Translations under genes and position numbers: made by a program
The notes under the pieces: model-generated
Databases searched by the model: none
What the model was told of the DNA's origin: nothing
What the model saw: only the letters and a program-made list of their open reading frames with translations
In this document: in pieces, positions 43,456-53,526 of the stretch
Numbering within the stretch: the first letter of the stretch is position 1
Layout: each line of letters begins with the position of its first letter
From: Chryseobacterium sp. S0630
GTDB taxonomy: Bacteria > Bacteroidota > Bacteroidia > Flavobacteriales > Weeksellaceae
Assembly: GCF_024158915.1 (NCBI RefSeq)
Contig: NZ_JAMZGF010000004.1
Span: 1-64,000, forward strand
DNA length: 64,000 bases
Direction: 5' to 3'

Positions 43456-44694
43456 ATGGCATTTCTGTACAATATATTTATCAGTCTACTTACCTTCGGA
43501 ATGAAGGCTTTTGCGTTGATTAATGATAAAACTAAAAAAGGCGTTGAAGGAAGAGCGCAGTCTTTGGATAAAGTGAAATCTGCATTTTCAAAAACAGATC
43601 AAGTAATTTGGATGCATGCTGCAAGTCTGGGTGAATATGAGCAGGGATTGCCTGTGCTGGAGAAGCTTAAAGAAAATTTTCCTCAGCACAAAGTACTGGT
43701 GACTTTCTTTTCGCCGTCGGGATATGAAAATGTGGTGAAGAAAAAACATATTGCAGACGCTATTTGTTATTTACCTTTCGATAAAAAAAGTGCTGTAAAA
43801 GAATTTACAGACCAATTTAATGCTGAACTATTTTTTACGGTTAAATATGATTACTGGTACAACCTCTTTGCAGAATTGAAAAACAATGGGACAAAGATTT
43901 ATGTTATTTCTGCCCTGTTCTATGAAAGACAGTCTTTCTTTACTTCCTATGGAAAATGGTTTGTGAAGCAGCTTCAGAAAAATGTAGATTGGTTTTTCCA
44001 CCAGACGCAGTTTTCATTGGCTTTGGCGAAAAGTGTTGGATTAACGCAGTCTTCCGTAACAGGAGATACCAGGTTTGACAGAGTAAAACAGCTGCGTGAA
44101 AGAAATAATCATGTAGATTTTATTGCAGACTTTATTGGTGAAAATAAAGCAATAGTCTTTGGAAGTTCGTGGCAGGCAGAAGAGAAAATAGCAGAAGTAG
44201 TTTCCCGCAAAAATAATTCAGCAAAACTTATCATAGCACCCCATGATCTGAAAAGAGTTGAGCATTTGAAAAATATATTCCCGGATGCTTTACTGTACAG
44301 CGAAATACAAAATACAACATCTTCAACTTTCAATACTCCAATTCTGATCATAGACAGTATTGGTTTATTATCAAAATTATATTCTTATGCAGATGTAGCT
44401 GTTGTAGGAGGTGGATTTCATGATGCCGGACTTCATAATATTCTGGAAGCTGCTACTTTTGGTGTTCCGGTGATCTTTGGAAATCATTACAAAAAGAATC
44501 CGGAAGCTGACGACCTGATCTCTGCCAATGGCGGAAAGTCTTTCCCTGACGAATATACAGCCTCAGAATTTGTTTTATTTCTTACGAATGAGGATAACAG
44601 AGAAGAACTTGCCTCAATGTCCGAAAACGCCGGGAAATTTGTAGATGAAAAACCAGATTCTACCAGAATGATCCTTCAGAAAATATTATCTTAA
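43456..44694 (+). CDS. waaA: 3-deoxy-D-manno-octulosonic acid transferase
   Basis: A 412-residue glycosyltransferase of the KdtA/WaaA family. It adds Kdo to lipid A at the inner membrane. An N-terminal anchor (LYNIFISLLTFGMKAFALI) is followed by VIWMHAASLGEYEQGLPVL and TFFSPSGYENV, the acceptor-side motifs. The C-terminal donor half has VVGGGFHDAGLHNILEAATFG. Kdo transfer fits the LPS theme of the window. Its stop codon lies inside the first 3 nt of an inverted repeat (44692-44706). Confidence 0.94.
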   Translation: MAFLYNIFISLLTFGMKAFALINDKTKKGVEGRAQSLDKVKSAFSKTDQVIWMHAASLGEYEQGLPVLEKLKENFPQHKVLVTFFSPSGYENVVKKKHIADAICYLPFDKKSAVKEFTDQFNAELFFTVKYDYWYNLFAELKNNGTKIYVISALFYERQSFFTSYGKWFVKQLQKNVDWFFHQTQFSLALAKSVGLTQSSVTGDTRFDRVKQLRERNNHVDFIADFIGENKAIVFGSSWQAEEKIAEVVSRKNNSAKLIIAPHDLKRVEHLKNIFPDALLYSEIQNTTSSTFNTPILIIDSIGLLSKLYSYADVAVVGGGFHDAGLHNILEAATFGVPVIFGNHYKKNPEADDLISANGGKSFPDEYTASEFVLFLTNEDNREELASMSENAGKFVDEKPDSTRMILQKILS

Positions 44695-45105
44695 CCTGAA
44701 TTCGGGATAAGAATTCCTGATTGAGATGGTTTTGAAGCTGGGAGATGGAAGCTGGAAGAAGTGAAGGTATGAAGAGCATCAACAATGGCTGTTTCTCTTT
44801 TTTAAGAGTCAATTTCAATTTGTTTAAACTTTTGTTTATTGAAACATTAAGATGTATTAAGGTGTTGAGAGTATTAAGATGAGCTTCGCTTTAAGCTTAA
44901 AATCAGAATGATTCATCTTAACTATACTTTATTTCTTAAATCCTTCTTAATGGTTTTAATAGATATCCCATATTTTTTGATAAGTTGAAACAACTTCTGT
45001 ATTTACTTGTGAAGCGACTGTAATTTTATAACTAAAAATAATTACCTCCATCCTATTTCTTCCCGCTTCCCACCTTCAATATTTACTTAACCCAAACTCA
45101 GGTTA
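44692..45105. repeat. 414-nt spacer flanked by 15-nt inverted repeats
   Basis: TAACCTGAATTCGGG (44692-44706) and the reverse complement of 45091-45105, TAACCTGAGTTTGGG, match at 13 of 15 positions. Each arm's first TAA is the stop codon of the adjoining convergent gene. Inside, GAAGCTGGGAGATGG near the left and a GAAGGTGGGAAGCGGG-like sequence on the opposite strand near the right extend the inverted similarity. There is no ORF of note. It looks like a MITE-like or intergenic repeat element. Confidence 0.6.
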
Positions 45106-45729
45106 TCTTAAGAATCCCTGGCTTTTAATCTCTTTCATAATCTGGTCAATGTTTTCAGGAATCCTGTCGCATTCAAGCCAGTTAAGGTCAAGACCATTAT
45201 TGGTACACAGCTTTTGAAGGTAATGGTTTTCTGATATTTTCTTTTGAGTATCACGAAGATATTCATCAATTTCCATCCAGTAATCTTCATCCAGTTTTTT
45301 AACAAGAATCAGAGATTTAAAGACTTTATTGATGATGTAAATGTAAAGCTTGTAAACATTGTCAAACCTTTGTCTGCTGAGGTCGCTGTTGTTTTCCAGT
45401 ACCTTGTTGACGAGAAGAAGATTCAGGGAAACCTCTCCAAATTTATCAGTCGTGATTTTTACATGCTCGGTGATTTCAGCACTTATTTTTCGCACAGTAG
45501 ACAGGAAATATTTGGCATTTCCCACATATTTCGAAGCCAGAAGAAGCTGTTCCTCCACATGCTCTTCCATTGCGTTTCTTTTATCATCCGTGGTTTCCGG
45601 ATCAATCAGTTCAAAGTAGAGTTTTTTAGATAATAATTTATCCTTTCTCAGGAGTCTGAAAATAAGTTTGTCCTTCTCCGTTCCGGAAAAAGCACTCAGA
45701 GCGGCTTTGAACTCTTTTGAATACTCCAT
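45103..45729 (-). CDS. Unrecognised soluble protein
   Basis: A 208-residue helical protein with no signal peptide or membrane segment. It is rich in Lys, Glu and Leu (DKLIFRLLRKDKLLSKKLYF; RRxxF-like DNVYKLYIYIINKVFKSL). No known domain was recognised. The stop codon overlaps the right inverted repeat and its start abuts the glycosyltransferase at 45729. It is probably co-transcribed with that gene. Function not assigned. Confidence 0.75.
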   Translation of the reverse strand: MEYSKEFKAALSAFSGTEKDKLIFRLLRKDKLLSKKLYFELIDPETTDDKRNAMEEHVEEQLLLASKYVGNAKYFLSTVRKISAEITEHVKITTDKFGEVSLNLLLVNKVLENNSDLSRQRFDNVYKLYIYIINKVFKSLILVKKLDEDYWMEIDEYLRDTQKKISENHYLQKLCTNNGLDLNWLECDRIPENIDQIMKEIKSQGFLR

Positions 45730-46484
45730 TAATTGAAAATTTTCGAATATTTCAGGAATCCGTTTAATGCCCAGTTAGCCGTATAATACAACGATTTTAC
45801 TGTGGAGAATCCCATGAAATCTTTATAGACAAGATATTGATCTTTGATGATGTTTTTTTTGTTTCTGGAAACGCTGTTTTCGCGCATCCTGTATTTGGCC
45901 AGAGTCTTTTTTACAGGAATCCCCTCAGGAATTACTTTTAAAAGATTCAGCCACATCACATGATCTTCACGTTTGCTTTTTACAGGGAATAAAAATTTGC
46001 CAACTCTTTGAGTATCATACATCGTAGATACGGGTGCCAGACGGCATGTCTTGAGAAGATTAGAGAATGTAACCACCTTATCCGCCATAAAATCTTTCAG
46101 AATAGGTTGAAGCTGTTCATCGCATCTTGAATAATTACAATAAACAAGTTCTGCTTTGTACTCCTGCATATAATCTGTCATCGTTTCCAGATATTCTGGA
46201 TACCAGTAATCATCGGAATCCAGAAAGGCAATATATCTTCCCTGTGCCCTCTCAAGGCTATTGTTTCTTGCATTTCCGGCACCTCCGTTTTTCTCCAGTA
46301 CCTGAAGTTTTATTCTGGGATCATTGTATTTTTTGATGATCTCAACAGTGTTATCTTTAGAAAGGTCATCAGTAATAAGCCATTCCCAGTTTTCATAGGT
46401 TTGGTTAAGAACAGAATGTATGGTTTCCTCGATAAATTCTGCAGAATTATAACAGGGAGTAATAATGGAGACTAGATCTTTCAT
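45729..46484 (-). CDS. Family 2 glycosyltransferase
   Basis: A 251-residue GT2 enzyme: SIITPCYNSAEFIEETIHSV, WEWLITDDLSKDNTVEII, NGGAGNARNNSLERAQGRYI and AFLDSDDYWYPEYLE with a DxD-like acidic motif. It overlaps the unknown upstream-reading gene by one base and follows the acyltransferase on the same strand. It may decorate LPS or another surface glycan. Confidence 0.9.
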   Translation of the reverse strand: MKDLVSIITPCYNSAEFIEETIHSVLNQTYENWEWLITDDLSKDNTVEIIKKYNDPRIKLQVLEKNGGAGNARNNSLERAQGRYIAFLDSDDYWYPEYLETMTDYMQEYKAELVYCNYSRCDEQLQPILKDFMADKVVTFSNLLKTCRLAPVSTMYDTQRVGKFLFPVKSKREDHVMWLNLLKVIPEGIPVKKTLAKYRMRENSVSRNKKNIIKDQYLVYKDFMGFSTVKSLYYTANWALNGFLKYSKIFN

Positions 46485-46506
46485 TTATGTTTTCTATACT
46501 ACAAAA

Positions 46507-47484
46507 TTATAAAAATCTTTTTTCATAAAGGTGCCATGAACTTACACCTACCGCAATAACCACCAACATACATACCAAAGCCATTACAAATGGATTGTAA
46601 TCTTCAAACAATCCTAAAGTCTGGAAAGTTCTGATAATAGGGAAGTGGAAAATGTAGATTCCATAGGTGAAATCTCCATATTTTCCGAAATTATTTAAGA
46701 ATTTGAATGAATAGGCAATGTACATTACAATAACCCCGATCATCATTGGAGAAAAAAGCTGAACTTTTAAAAATAAATCAATCCACACGGTGACGAATGC
46801 AATGATGAAAATGAGATTTTTATGTTGGATGAATTTATCAAAATTAAAGTAAATCAACATTCCAGGGATAAAATAGGATAATGTTCCAGGAAGCTGTTTG
46901 GCAAGTGAAATTTTATTTAAAGATTCAAAATAATTCAGATAAATAAGTGATAAGAAATATAAAATAATCAAACTTGTATTTCTGTATTTATTATTTTTTC
47001 CGAAAAGCAAAAACAACAGAGGAACCGCAAAATAGTAGCACATTTCTATTTTCAGCGTCCATAGGGCACCATTCACTGCTTGATTCCCAAAAACTCCGGG
47101 AAGCCAGGGTGCTTTAAAATTTAAAAATAATGAATTCCAAAATAGGTATTTGTAAACTTGTGTATTGCTGAAATATTCGGTGAAAGAATAGGTACTTACC
47201 AGGCTTAATAAAATTGCGCATAAAAAAATAACCAATAAGTAGGCAGGAACAATTCTTTTGATTCTCTTTTTTAAATAGCTTTTCAGGCTTGAAGACCTCT
47301 CATAGCTCCTTGCAATAAGAAATCCACTCACTGCAAAAAAACCGAAAACAGCAATTTCTATAGGGCTGTGCTCAAAAATCTTGAGATCAGGAGAAGCGCT
47401 GAGTGTGCCAAGATGTCCCAGAAAGACAATAAAGGCAAGGAGAACACGTATAAAATCAAAATTGTTTCTCGTAATATCCTGCAT
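46507..47484 (-). CDS. Acyltransferase family 3 membrane protein
   Basis: A 325-residue polytopic protein of the acyltransferase 3 family: NFDFIRVLLAFIVFLGHLG at the N-terminus with the His of the active site, GFFAVSGFLIARSYERS, and ALWTLKIEMCYYFAVPLLFL. The family acetylates sugars on O-antigen, LPS or peptidoglycan. The start at 47484 (MQDITRNNFDFIRVLL) is chosen over the longer ORF from 47625, whose extra N-terminus lacks family features. It is probably in the same operon as the GT2 gene downstream. Confidence 0.88.
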   Translation of the reverse strand: MQDITRNNFDFIRVLLAFIVFLGHLGTLSASPDLKIFEHSPIEIAVFGFFAVSGFLIARSYERSSSLKSYLKKRIKRIVPAYLLVIFLCAILLSLVSTYSFTEYFSNTQVYKYLFWNSLFLNFKAPWLPGVFGNQAVNGALWTLKIEMCYYFAVPLLFLLFGKNNKYRNTSLIILYFLSLIYLNYFESLNKISLAKQLPGTLSYFIPGMLIYFNFDKFIQHKNLIFIIAFVTVWIDLFLKVQLFSPMMIGVIVMYIAYSFKFLNNFGKYGDFTYGIYIFHFPIIRTFQTLGLFEDYNPFVMALVCMLVVIAVGVSSWHLYEKRFL

Positions 47485-47683
47485 TTGTATTTTGTTTCCT
47501 GCAAAAATAACTTTTTTAATAGAATGAACGATGCTCATGTATTCATTATTTGTTAAATAAAGGGAAAATGGGGTGTCCCTATTTTTAAATATATATAAAT
47601 AATCGTCGATGAAATAATTTTTCATAAAAAATAGTAATATAAATCAAAAAAATTATAATTTTAGCGCTTGAAAAAATTGATCT

Positions 47684-48160
47684 ATGAAGAAATTAGCATT
47701 ACTATTTGCAGGTTTATCTTTGTTTGCTGCAGCTACAGGCTGTAGTAGCGACAATGATACTGTTCTGGAAGCTCCTCTTGTTGGGACATGGCAACCGTTA
47801 AAAGAAGTAGTTACCACTGTAGAAGTTGGTGAAGACCCGGTTTCTAACACGATTACTTATACAGATTGTCAGAAACAGACAAGATGGTGGTTCAGCGTTG
47901 ACTCTAAAGGAGGGAAAACGAACTGGGGAGATACTGCTACACCTGGTCAGTGTGCTATTCTTTCAGATATAAAATTCAATTATACTTATAATAAGGAAGG
48001 GAAAGACGTTCAAATGAAAATTCAGGGAATCGTAGAGCCTCAGAATGCGAAGGTTATTACTTTGGATGCTACGACGCTCAATCTTGCTGTGAGAGAGGAG
48101 ACTCAGGATCCAAAAATATTCCAGACAAGAACATATACCTTCAAAAGAGTTACTCAATAA
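47684..48160 (+). CDS. Lipocalin-like lipoprotein
   Basis: A 158-residue lipoprotein: signal peptide (ALLFAGLSLFAAATGC) with lipobox ATGC, then SSDND, an acidic surface-export-like signal. The rest is a small beta-rich domain with LVGTWQPLKEV, which fits the lipocalin-like family of Bacteroidota. Two cysteines (TDCQKQTRWW and PGQCAIL) may form a disulfide. It is followed by a terminator. The ligand is unknown. Confidence 0.78.
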   Translation: MKKLALLFAGLSLFAAATGCSSDNDTVLEAPLVGTWQPLKEVVTTVEVGEDPVSNTITYTDCQKQTRWWFSVDSKGGKTNWGDTATPGQCAILSDIKFNYTYNKEGKDVQMKIQGIVEPQNAKVITLDATTLNLAVREETQDPKIFQTRTYTFKRVTQ

Positions 48161-48187
48161 TAGTATATACTTCAGGATATAAAACAG

Positions 48188-48213
48188 ATCTCATCTCCGG
48201 ATGGGATTTTTTT
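48188..48213 (+). terminator. Terminator after lipocalin-like gene
   Basis: ATCTCATC / GATGGGAT stem with a 4-nt loop followed by a T run. Confidence 0.75.
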
Positions 48214-48332
48214 GTTGAGGATAGAATTGCAATTCATTATAAATTCAATTTCTATTTACTTTAAAATCACTAATTTTGTGAATCTTGTGAAAAAGAAAAA
48301 TAATTCAGTCTAACATATAACATACATACAAA

Positions 48333-51146
48333 GTGTTTTACGATCATCAGCAGATAGAAAAAAAGTGGCAGAAATACTGGGAGGAAAATCAAACCTATAA
48401 AACCTCTAATAACACAGACAAACCTAAGTTTTATGTACTCGATATGTTCCCATATCCATCAGGAGCAGGACTTCACGTAGGTCACCCGCTGGGATATATT
48501 GCATCGGATATCTATGCGAGATACAAAAGACACCAGGGGTTTAATGTACTCCACCCGGTAGGATATGACAGCTTTGGACTTCCTGCTGAGCAATATGCGA
48601 TCCAGACAGGACAGCATCCGGCTATTACTACAGAACAGAATATCAACAGATACGAAGAGCAGCTGAAGAAAATCGGTTTCTCATTCGACTGGAGCAGAGA
48701 AGTAAGAACTTCAGACGCTTCATATTATAAGTGGACACAATGGATTTTTATCCAATTGTATCACTCTTGGTATAACAAAAATACTGATAAGGCAGAATCT
48801 ATTGATTCTTTGATTCAACATTTTGAAGAAAAAGGAACAGAAGGATTAAATGCCAATCAGAACGACGAATTAAATTTCACTGCAGAAGAGTGGAAGAATG
48901 CTTCTGAAATTGATAAAGAAGATATCCTTTTAAACTATCGTCTTGCTTACAGAGCAGAAACGACTGTAAACTGGTGTCCTGCATTAGGAACGGTACTGGC
49001 GAATGATGAGGTGAAGGATGGAAAATCCGAAAGAGGAGGATTCCCGGTATTCCAGAAGAAAATGATGCAGTGGAGCATGAGAATTTCTGCATACTCTGAA
49101 AGATTATTACAGGGATTAAATACCTTAGACTGGCCACAACCGTTGAAAGATTCTCAGGAATACTGGATCGGAAAATCTCAGGGTGCTCAGGTGCAGTTCA
49201 ATGTAGAAGGTCATGATGAAACCGTTGAGGTATTTACCACAAGACCTGACACCATCTTTGGAGCTACCTTTATGGTGTTGGCTCCGGAAAATCCTTTAGT
49301 GGAAACTATTACTACGGATGCTCAAAAAGTAGAAGTAGATACTTATATTGAAGAAACTTCCAAAAAAACGGAGAGAGACAGAATGTCTGACGTGAAAAAC
49401 GTGAGCGGAGCTTTCACCGGAAGTTATGCAATCAACCCATTCAGCAATGAAAAAATGCCAATCTATATTTCAGACTATGTGTTGATGGGATATGGAACAG
49501 GAGCTGTGATGGCAGTTCCGGCACACGATGAGCGTGACCACAGATTTGCTAAGAAATTTAATCTTGAAATCAAAAAAGTGGTGGAAACTGAAGAAGATGT
49601 TCAGGAGAAATCTTTTGATTCCAAAGATTCCGTTTGTGTAAACTCTGATTTCCTAAACGGATTACATTATAATGAAGCGAAAGCAAAAATGATTTCCGAG
49701 ATCGAAACGAAAGAAATCGGTCATGGAACTACAAACTACAGACAGCGTGATGCTATTTTCTCAAGACAGCGTTATTGGGGAGAACCAGTTCCTATATATT
49801 ATAAGGATGGAATGCCTTACACGTTGCCAGCTTCTGCTTTACCTTTGGAACTCCCTGAAGTTGAAAAATATTTGCCAACGGAAGATGGAGATCCACCATT
49901 AGGAAATGCAAAAGAATTTGCTTGGGATGAAGCTAACCAGAAAGTAGTTGCTACAGATCTTATTGATGACAAAACTATTTTCCCGTTAGAATTATCTACG
50001 ATGCCAGGTTGGGCAGGAAGCTCATGGTATTTCCTTAGATATATGGATCCTAACGATGAAGAAGCTTTTGTTAAAAAAGAGTTAGCAGATTATTGGGGAC
50101 AGGTAGATCTATATATAGGAGGAAGCGAACACGCAACCGGCCACTTATTATATTCCCGTTTCTGGAACATGTTCTTAAAAGACAGAGGATATATCAGCCA
50201 TGATGAGCCATTCCAGAAATTGATCAACCAGGGGATGATCTTAGGAATGAGTGCATTTGTATACAGAATTGACGGTACGAATCAATATGTATCTAAAAAT
50301 TTAGCTAAGGATTACCAGACTCAACAGATTCACGTAGACGTATCCTTATTAAAAGGAACTTCTGATGAATTGGATACAGAAGCTTTCAAAGCATGGAGAC
50401 CGGATTATGCTGAGGCAGAATTTATTTTGGAAGACGGAAAATACATCACAGATCGTGAAGTAGAAAAAATGTCCAAGTCAAAATATAACGTAGTAAATCC
50501 TGATGACATCTGTGGAGAGTACGGAGCAGACGGTTTAAGATTGTACGAAATGTTCTTAGGACCTTTAGAACAATCCAAGCCTTGGAATACTCAAGGGTTA
50601 AGTGGAGTATATGGTTTCCTTAAAAAATTCTGGAACCTGTATTTCAACGGAGACGTATTCGAAGTTTCAGACGAAGAACCTACAAAAGCAGAATACAAAG
50701 TTTTACATACCTTAATAAAGAAGGTAGTATACGATATTGAAAACTTCTCTTTCAATACTTCAGTATCATCCTTTATGATTGCTGTAAATGAGCTTCAGAA
50801 AATAAAATGTAACAAACGCAATATTTTAGAACCGCTTGCCGTTATCATTTCTCCGTATGCTCCTCACATCTGTGAAGAATTGTGGAGTTTACTAGGAAAC
50901 GATACATCGATAGAATTTGAACAATTCCCGGCATTGAATGAAGATTATCTGGTTGAAGACGAAATTGAGTATCCGGTAAGTGTAAATGGTAGAATGAAGT
51001 TCAAAATTTCGCTTTCAGCTCAATTATCTGCCAAGGAAGTGGAAGATTTGGTGATTTCGAACGAGAAAATGCAACAGATTTTGGAGGGTAAAACCCCTAA
51101 AAAAATCATTGTAGTCCCTCACCGTATTGTGAATATCGTAATTTAA
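48333..51146 (+). CDS. leuS: Leucine--tRNA ligase
   Basis: A 937-residue class I synthetase that charges tRNA-Leu. A GTG start at 48333 gives [35 protein letters not shown] carries the HIGH motif, the middle region contains the CP1 editing domain with [13 protein letters not shown] and [16 protein letters not shown], and KMSKSKYN is the KMSKS motif. The length is normal for Bacteroidota. A TAATTTTG box lies at 48271-48278. Confidence 0.96.
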   Translation: MFYDHQQIEKKWQKYWEENQTYKTSNNTDKPKFYVLDMFPYPSGAGLHVGHPLGYIASDIYARYKRHQGFNVLHPVGYDSFGLPAEQYAIQTGQHPAITTEQNINRYEEQLKKIGFSFDWSREVRTSDASYYKWTQWIFIQLYHSWYNKNTDKAESIDSLIQHFEEKGTEGLNANQNDELNFTAEEWKNASEIDKEDILLNYRLAYRAETTVNWCPALGTVLANDEVKDGKSERGGFPVFQKKMMQWSMRISAYSERLLQGLNTLDWPQPLKDSQEYWIGKSQGAQVQFNVEGHDETVEVFTTRPDTIFGATFMVLAPENPLVETITTDAQKVEVDTYIEETSKKTERDRMSDVKNVSGAFTGSYAINPFSNEKMPIYISDYVLMGYGTGAVMAVPAHDERDHRFAKKFNLEIKKVVETEEDVQEKSFDSKDSVCVNSDFLNGLHYNEAKAKMISEIETKEIGHGTTNYRQRDAIFSRQRYWGEPVPIYYKDGMPYTLPASALPLELPEVEKYLPTEDGDPPLGNAKEFAWDEANQKVVATDLIDDKTIFPLELSTMPGWAGSSWYFLRYMDPNDEEAFVKKELADYWGQVDLYIGGSEHATGHLLYSRFWNMFLKDRGYISHDEPFQKLINQGMILGMSAFVYRIDGTNQYVSKNLAKDYQTQQIHVDVSLLKGTSDELDTEAFKAWRPDYAEAEFILEDGKYITDREVEKMSKSKYNVVNPDDICGEYGADGLRLYEMFLGPLEQSKPWNTQGLSGVYGFLKKFWNLYFNGDVFEVSDEEPTKAEYKVLHTLIKKVVYDIENFSFNTSVSSFMIAVNELQKIKCNKRNILEPLAVIISPYAPHICEELWSLLGNDTSIEFEQFPALNEDYLVEDEIEYPVSVNGRMKFKISLSAQLSAKEVEDLVISNEKMQQILEGKTPKKIIVVPHRIVNIVI

Positions 51147-51386
51147 AAAAAAATTAACATTGGGAAATTAAAAAAAATGGGTGTCTTATTTTTTTGATTT
51201 TTTAACTGAAATGTTAAATTTGGAAAAAATAAATAAAATAATTTAAAATAATTACTATTTCGAAATCGTATTAAATTTTCTTTATCAAAAAAAAGCAAAA
51301 TGTTTAATTAAGACTCTTGCATTTTAATTAATTTTGCCTTTAATTTACACCCTGTAAAATTTTAAAACAATATAATTTAGTTAAAT

Positions 51387-52250
51387 ATGGAAATGAATGT
51401 TTCAAAAAATGATGAGCAAGTAGTTGCTAGAAAGGCAGGAGGTTTAAATCCAGCTGTTATTATTCCTATTCTATTTGCTATAGGAGTATGTATTTATTTA
51501 TTCGTTCTTGGTAGCCCAGGAAACTTTAAGGATGCAGAAAAACTAGGAAGTGGTTCTGTAGCTTTTTCAAGTGTTGAAGGAAAAGACATTCACCCAGAAT
51601 CGTTTTTAGGTATTATCTACAAAGGAGGGGTTATCGTACCAATCTTGATTACTTTCATGATTACTGTAATCGTTTTCTCTTTTGAAAGATATTTCGTTCT
51701 TGGTAAAGCTGCTGGAAAAGGAAACTTAGACAACTTCGTTGTTCAAGTAAGAAGCTTACTAAACCAAAACAAAATTGACGAAGCTATCGAAGAGTGTGAC
51801 AGACAACAAGGATCTGTTGGTAACGTAGTAAAAGAAGGTCTTACTACTTACAAAGCACTTTCTCACGATACTACATTAAATAAAGAGCAGAAAATGGTAG
51901 CTCTTAACAAAGCTATCGAAGAAGCTACTACTCTTGAGATGCCAATGCTTGAGAAAAACATGATGATCCTTTCTACTCTAGGTACAGTTGCAACCCTAAT
52001 TGCACTACTTGGAACAGTAATCGGGATGATCAAGGCGTTCTTTGCATTAGGTTCAGGAGGTGGTACTCCAGATGCTGCTGCTCTATCTACAGGTATCTCT
52101 GAAGCCTTGATTAACACGGCATTAGGTATTGGTACTTCAGCAATCGCTATTATCCTTTATAACTTCTTTACATCTAAAATTGATGGATTAACTTACAAGA
52201 TCGACGAGATCTCTATGAGTATCCAACAATCTTTCGCTGAATTCAACTAA
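51387..52250 (+). CDS. exbB: ExbB/TolQ-like proton channel protein
   Basis: A 287-residue inner-membrane protein with three or four helices. The first lies near residues 22-43, the second at VPILITFMITVIVFSFERYF, and the last pair at LSTLGTVATLIALLGTVIGMIKAF and ISEALINTALGIGTSAIAII. The TVATLIALLGTV segment is the MotA/TolQ/ExbB channel motif. It opens the exbB-exbD-exbD-tonB operon that powers TonB-dependent outer-membrane receptors. No receptor gene lies in this window. Confidence 0.93.
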   Translation: MEMNVSKNDEQVVARKAGGLNPAVIIPILFAIGVCIYLFVLGSPGNFKDAEKLGSGSVAFSSVEGKDIHPESFLGIIYKGGVIVPILITFMITVIVFSFERYFVLGKAAGKGNLDNFVVQVRSLLNQNKIDEAIEECDRQQGSVGNVVKEGLTTYKALSHDTTLNKEQKMVALNKAIEEATTLEMPMLEKNMMILSTLGTVATLIALLGTVIGMIKAFFALGSGGGTPDAAALSTGISEALINTALGIGTSAIAIILYNFFTSKIDGLTYKIDEISMSIQQSFAEFN

Positions 52251-52311
52251 GAATTAGCAAGATATTTGCATTAGCAATTAAAAGAAGTTTAATTAAAAAT
52301 ATTTTATAATA

Positions 52312-52920
52312 ATGGCGAGAGTCAAACCTAAAAGACATGGAGTCGTAACGGACATGACCGCAATGTGTGACGTTGCGTTCCTACTTCTTACGTTCTTTAT
52401 CTTGACCACTCAGTTTAAAAAACCTGACGTGGAGCAGATCAAACCGCCATCTTCAATTTCGGAAAAATTGCTTCCTGATGCTAGTTTAATGACTATCAAT
52501 GCTACTCCGGACGGAAAATTCTATTTCCAGCCAGTAGAAAATGCATCAGAAAGAATTGCTCTTTTGGATAAAATGGGACAAAAGTATGGTATTACTTTTG
52601 ACAACAACCAAAAAGCTGCTTTCCAGAAAGTTCAGGCAATCGGAGTTCCAATGAACCAGCTTAAAGGTTACTTGGATATGCCTGCAGATGAGCAGAAAAA
52701 TTATAGAAGTCCATCAGGAATTCCTATGGACAGTACAAATAAGCAATTAATTGATTGGGTAAAAGAAAGTTTGAGCGTTAACCCTGACTACAAGTTAGCG
52801 ATTAAAGGTGACGTTACAACACAATACCCTAAAGTGAAAAGTTTATTTGAAGGTTTAAGAGATATTGATTTTCTTAAATTTTGGTTGATTACATCACAAG
52901 AAGGTAAACCTAACGAATAA
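52312..52920 (+). CDS. exbD: ExbD-like protein, first operon copy
   Basis: A 202-residue ExbD/TolR-like protein with VVTDMTAMCDVAFLLLTFFI, including the functional Asp of the helix entry, and a periplasmic domain that ends near DIDFLKFWLITSQEGK. It follows exbB by 61 nt and precedes the second exbD by 11 nt. Two different ExbD proteins in one operon are common in Bacteroidota and may form a mixed complex. Confidence 0.92.
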   Translation: MARVKPKRHGVVTDMTAMCDVAFLLLTFFILTTQFKKPDVEQIKPPSSISEKLLPDASLMTINATPDGKFYFQPVENASERIALLDKMGQKYGITFDNNQKAAFQKVQAIGVPMNQLKGYLDMPADEQKNYRSPSGIPMDSTNKQLIDWVKESLSVNPDYKLAIKGDVTTQYPKVKSLFEGLRDIDFLKFWLITSQEGKPNE

Positions 52921-52931
52921 TATCGATAGAA

Positions 52932-53498
52932 ATGGCAGAAGTACAAGTACAAGAAAAAGGCGGCAAGGGCGGCAAGGTCCGTTCCAAGAAGCAAAACACC
53001 AGAGTCGATATGACTCCGATGGTGGACTTGGGTTTTCTATTGATTACCTTCTTTATGTTCACAACTACGTTCAGTAAACCGAACGTTATGGATTTGGGTC
53101 TTCCGGCTAAACCGAAAGATGAAAAACAAAAACCACCTCCAACAGAAATTAAATTTTCTAACTCAATTTCTATCTTATTAGGAAAAAACAATAGAGTTTT
53201 TTGGCACCAGCAGGATGCTACATCCTTAAATGACCAAACTCTTATGGAAACTACTCTTGACAGAGAAGGAATTAGAAAAGTAATTCAGCAGGCAAAATCT
53301 AGAGCTGCAGATCAAACGAAATTTACCGTGATCATCAAGCCAACTGACGATGCTATATATAAGAACTTTGTTGATATTCTTGACGAAATGGCAATTACCA
53401 AAAGTGAGCAGTACGGGGTTACTGATATCAAACCTTGGGAAAAAGCTATTTATGAGAAGAAAGTAGGAGGTGCTGCTGCACCAGCTGCTACAAAGTAA
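52932..53498 (+). CDS. exbD: ExbD-like protein, second operon copy
   Basis: A 188-residue ExbD-like protein with TRVDMTPMVDLGFLLITFFM, closely related to the orphan exbD at 27449-27976, and a low-complexity end (GGAAAPAATK). The basic N-terminus (EKGGKGGKVRSKKQ) is cytoplasmic. It is co-transcribed with exbB, the other exbD and tonB. Confidence 0.92.
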   Translation: MAEVQVQEKGGKGGKVRSKKQNTRVDMTPMVDLGFLLITFFMFTTTFSKPNVMDLGLPAKPKDEKQKPPPTEIKFSNSISILLGKNNRVFWHQQDATSLNDQTLMETTLDREGIRKVIQQAKSRAADQTKFTVIIKPTDDAIYKNFVDILDEMAITKSEQYGVTDIKPWEKAIYEKKVGGAAAPAATK

Positions 53499-53526
53499 TT
53501 TAACCATAAAATTGTATATCTAATCT

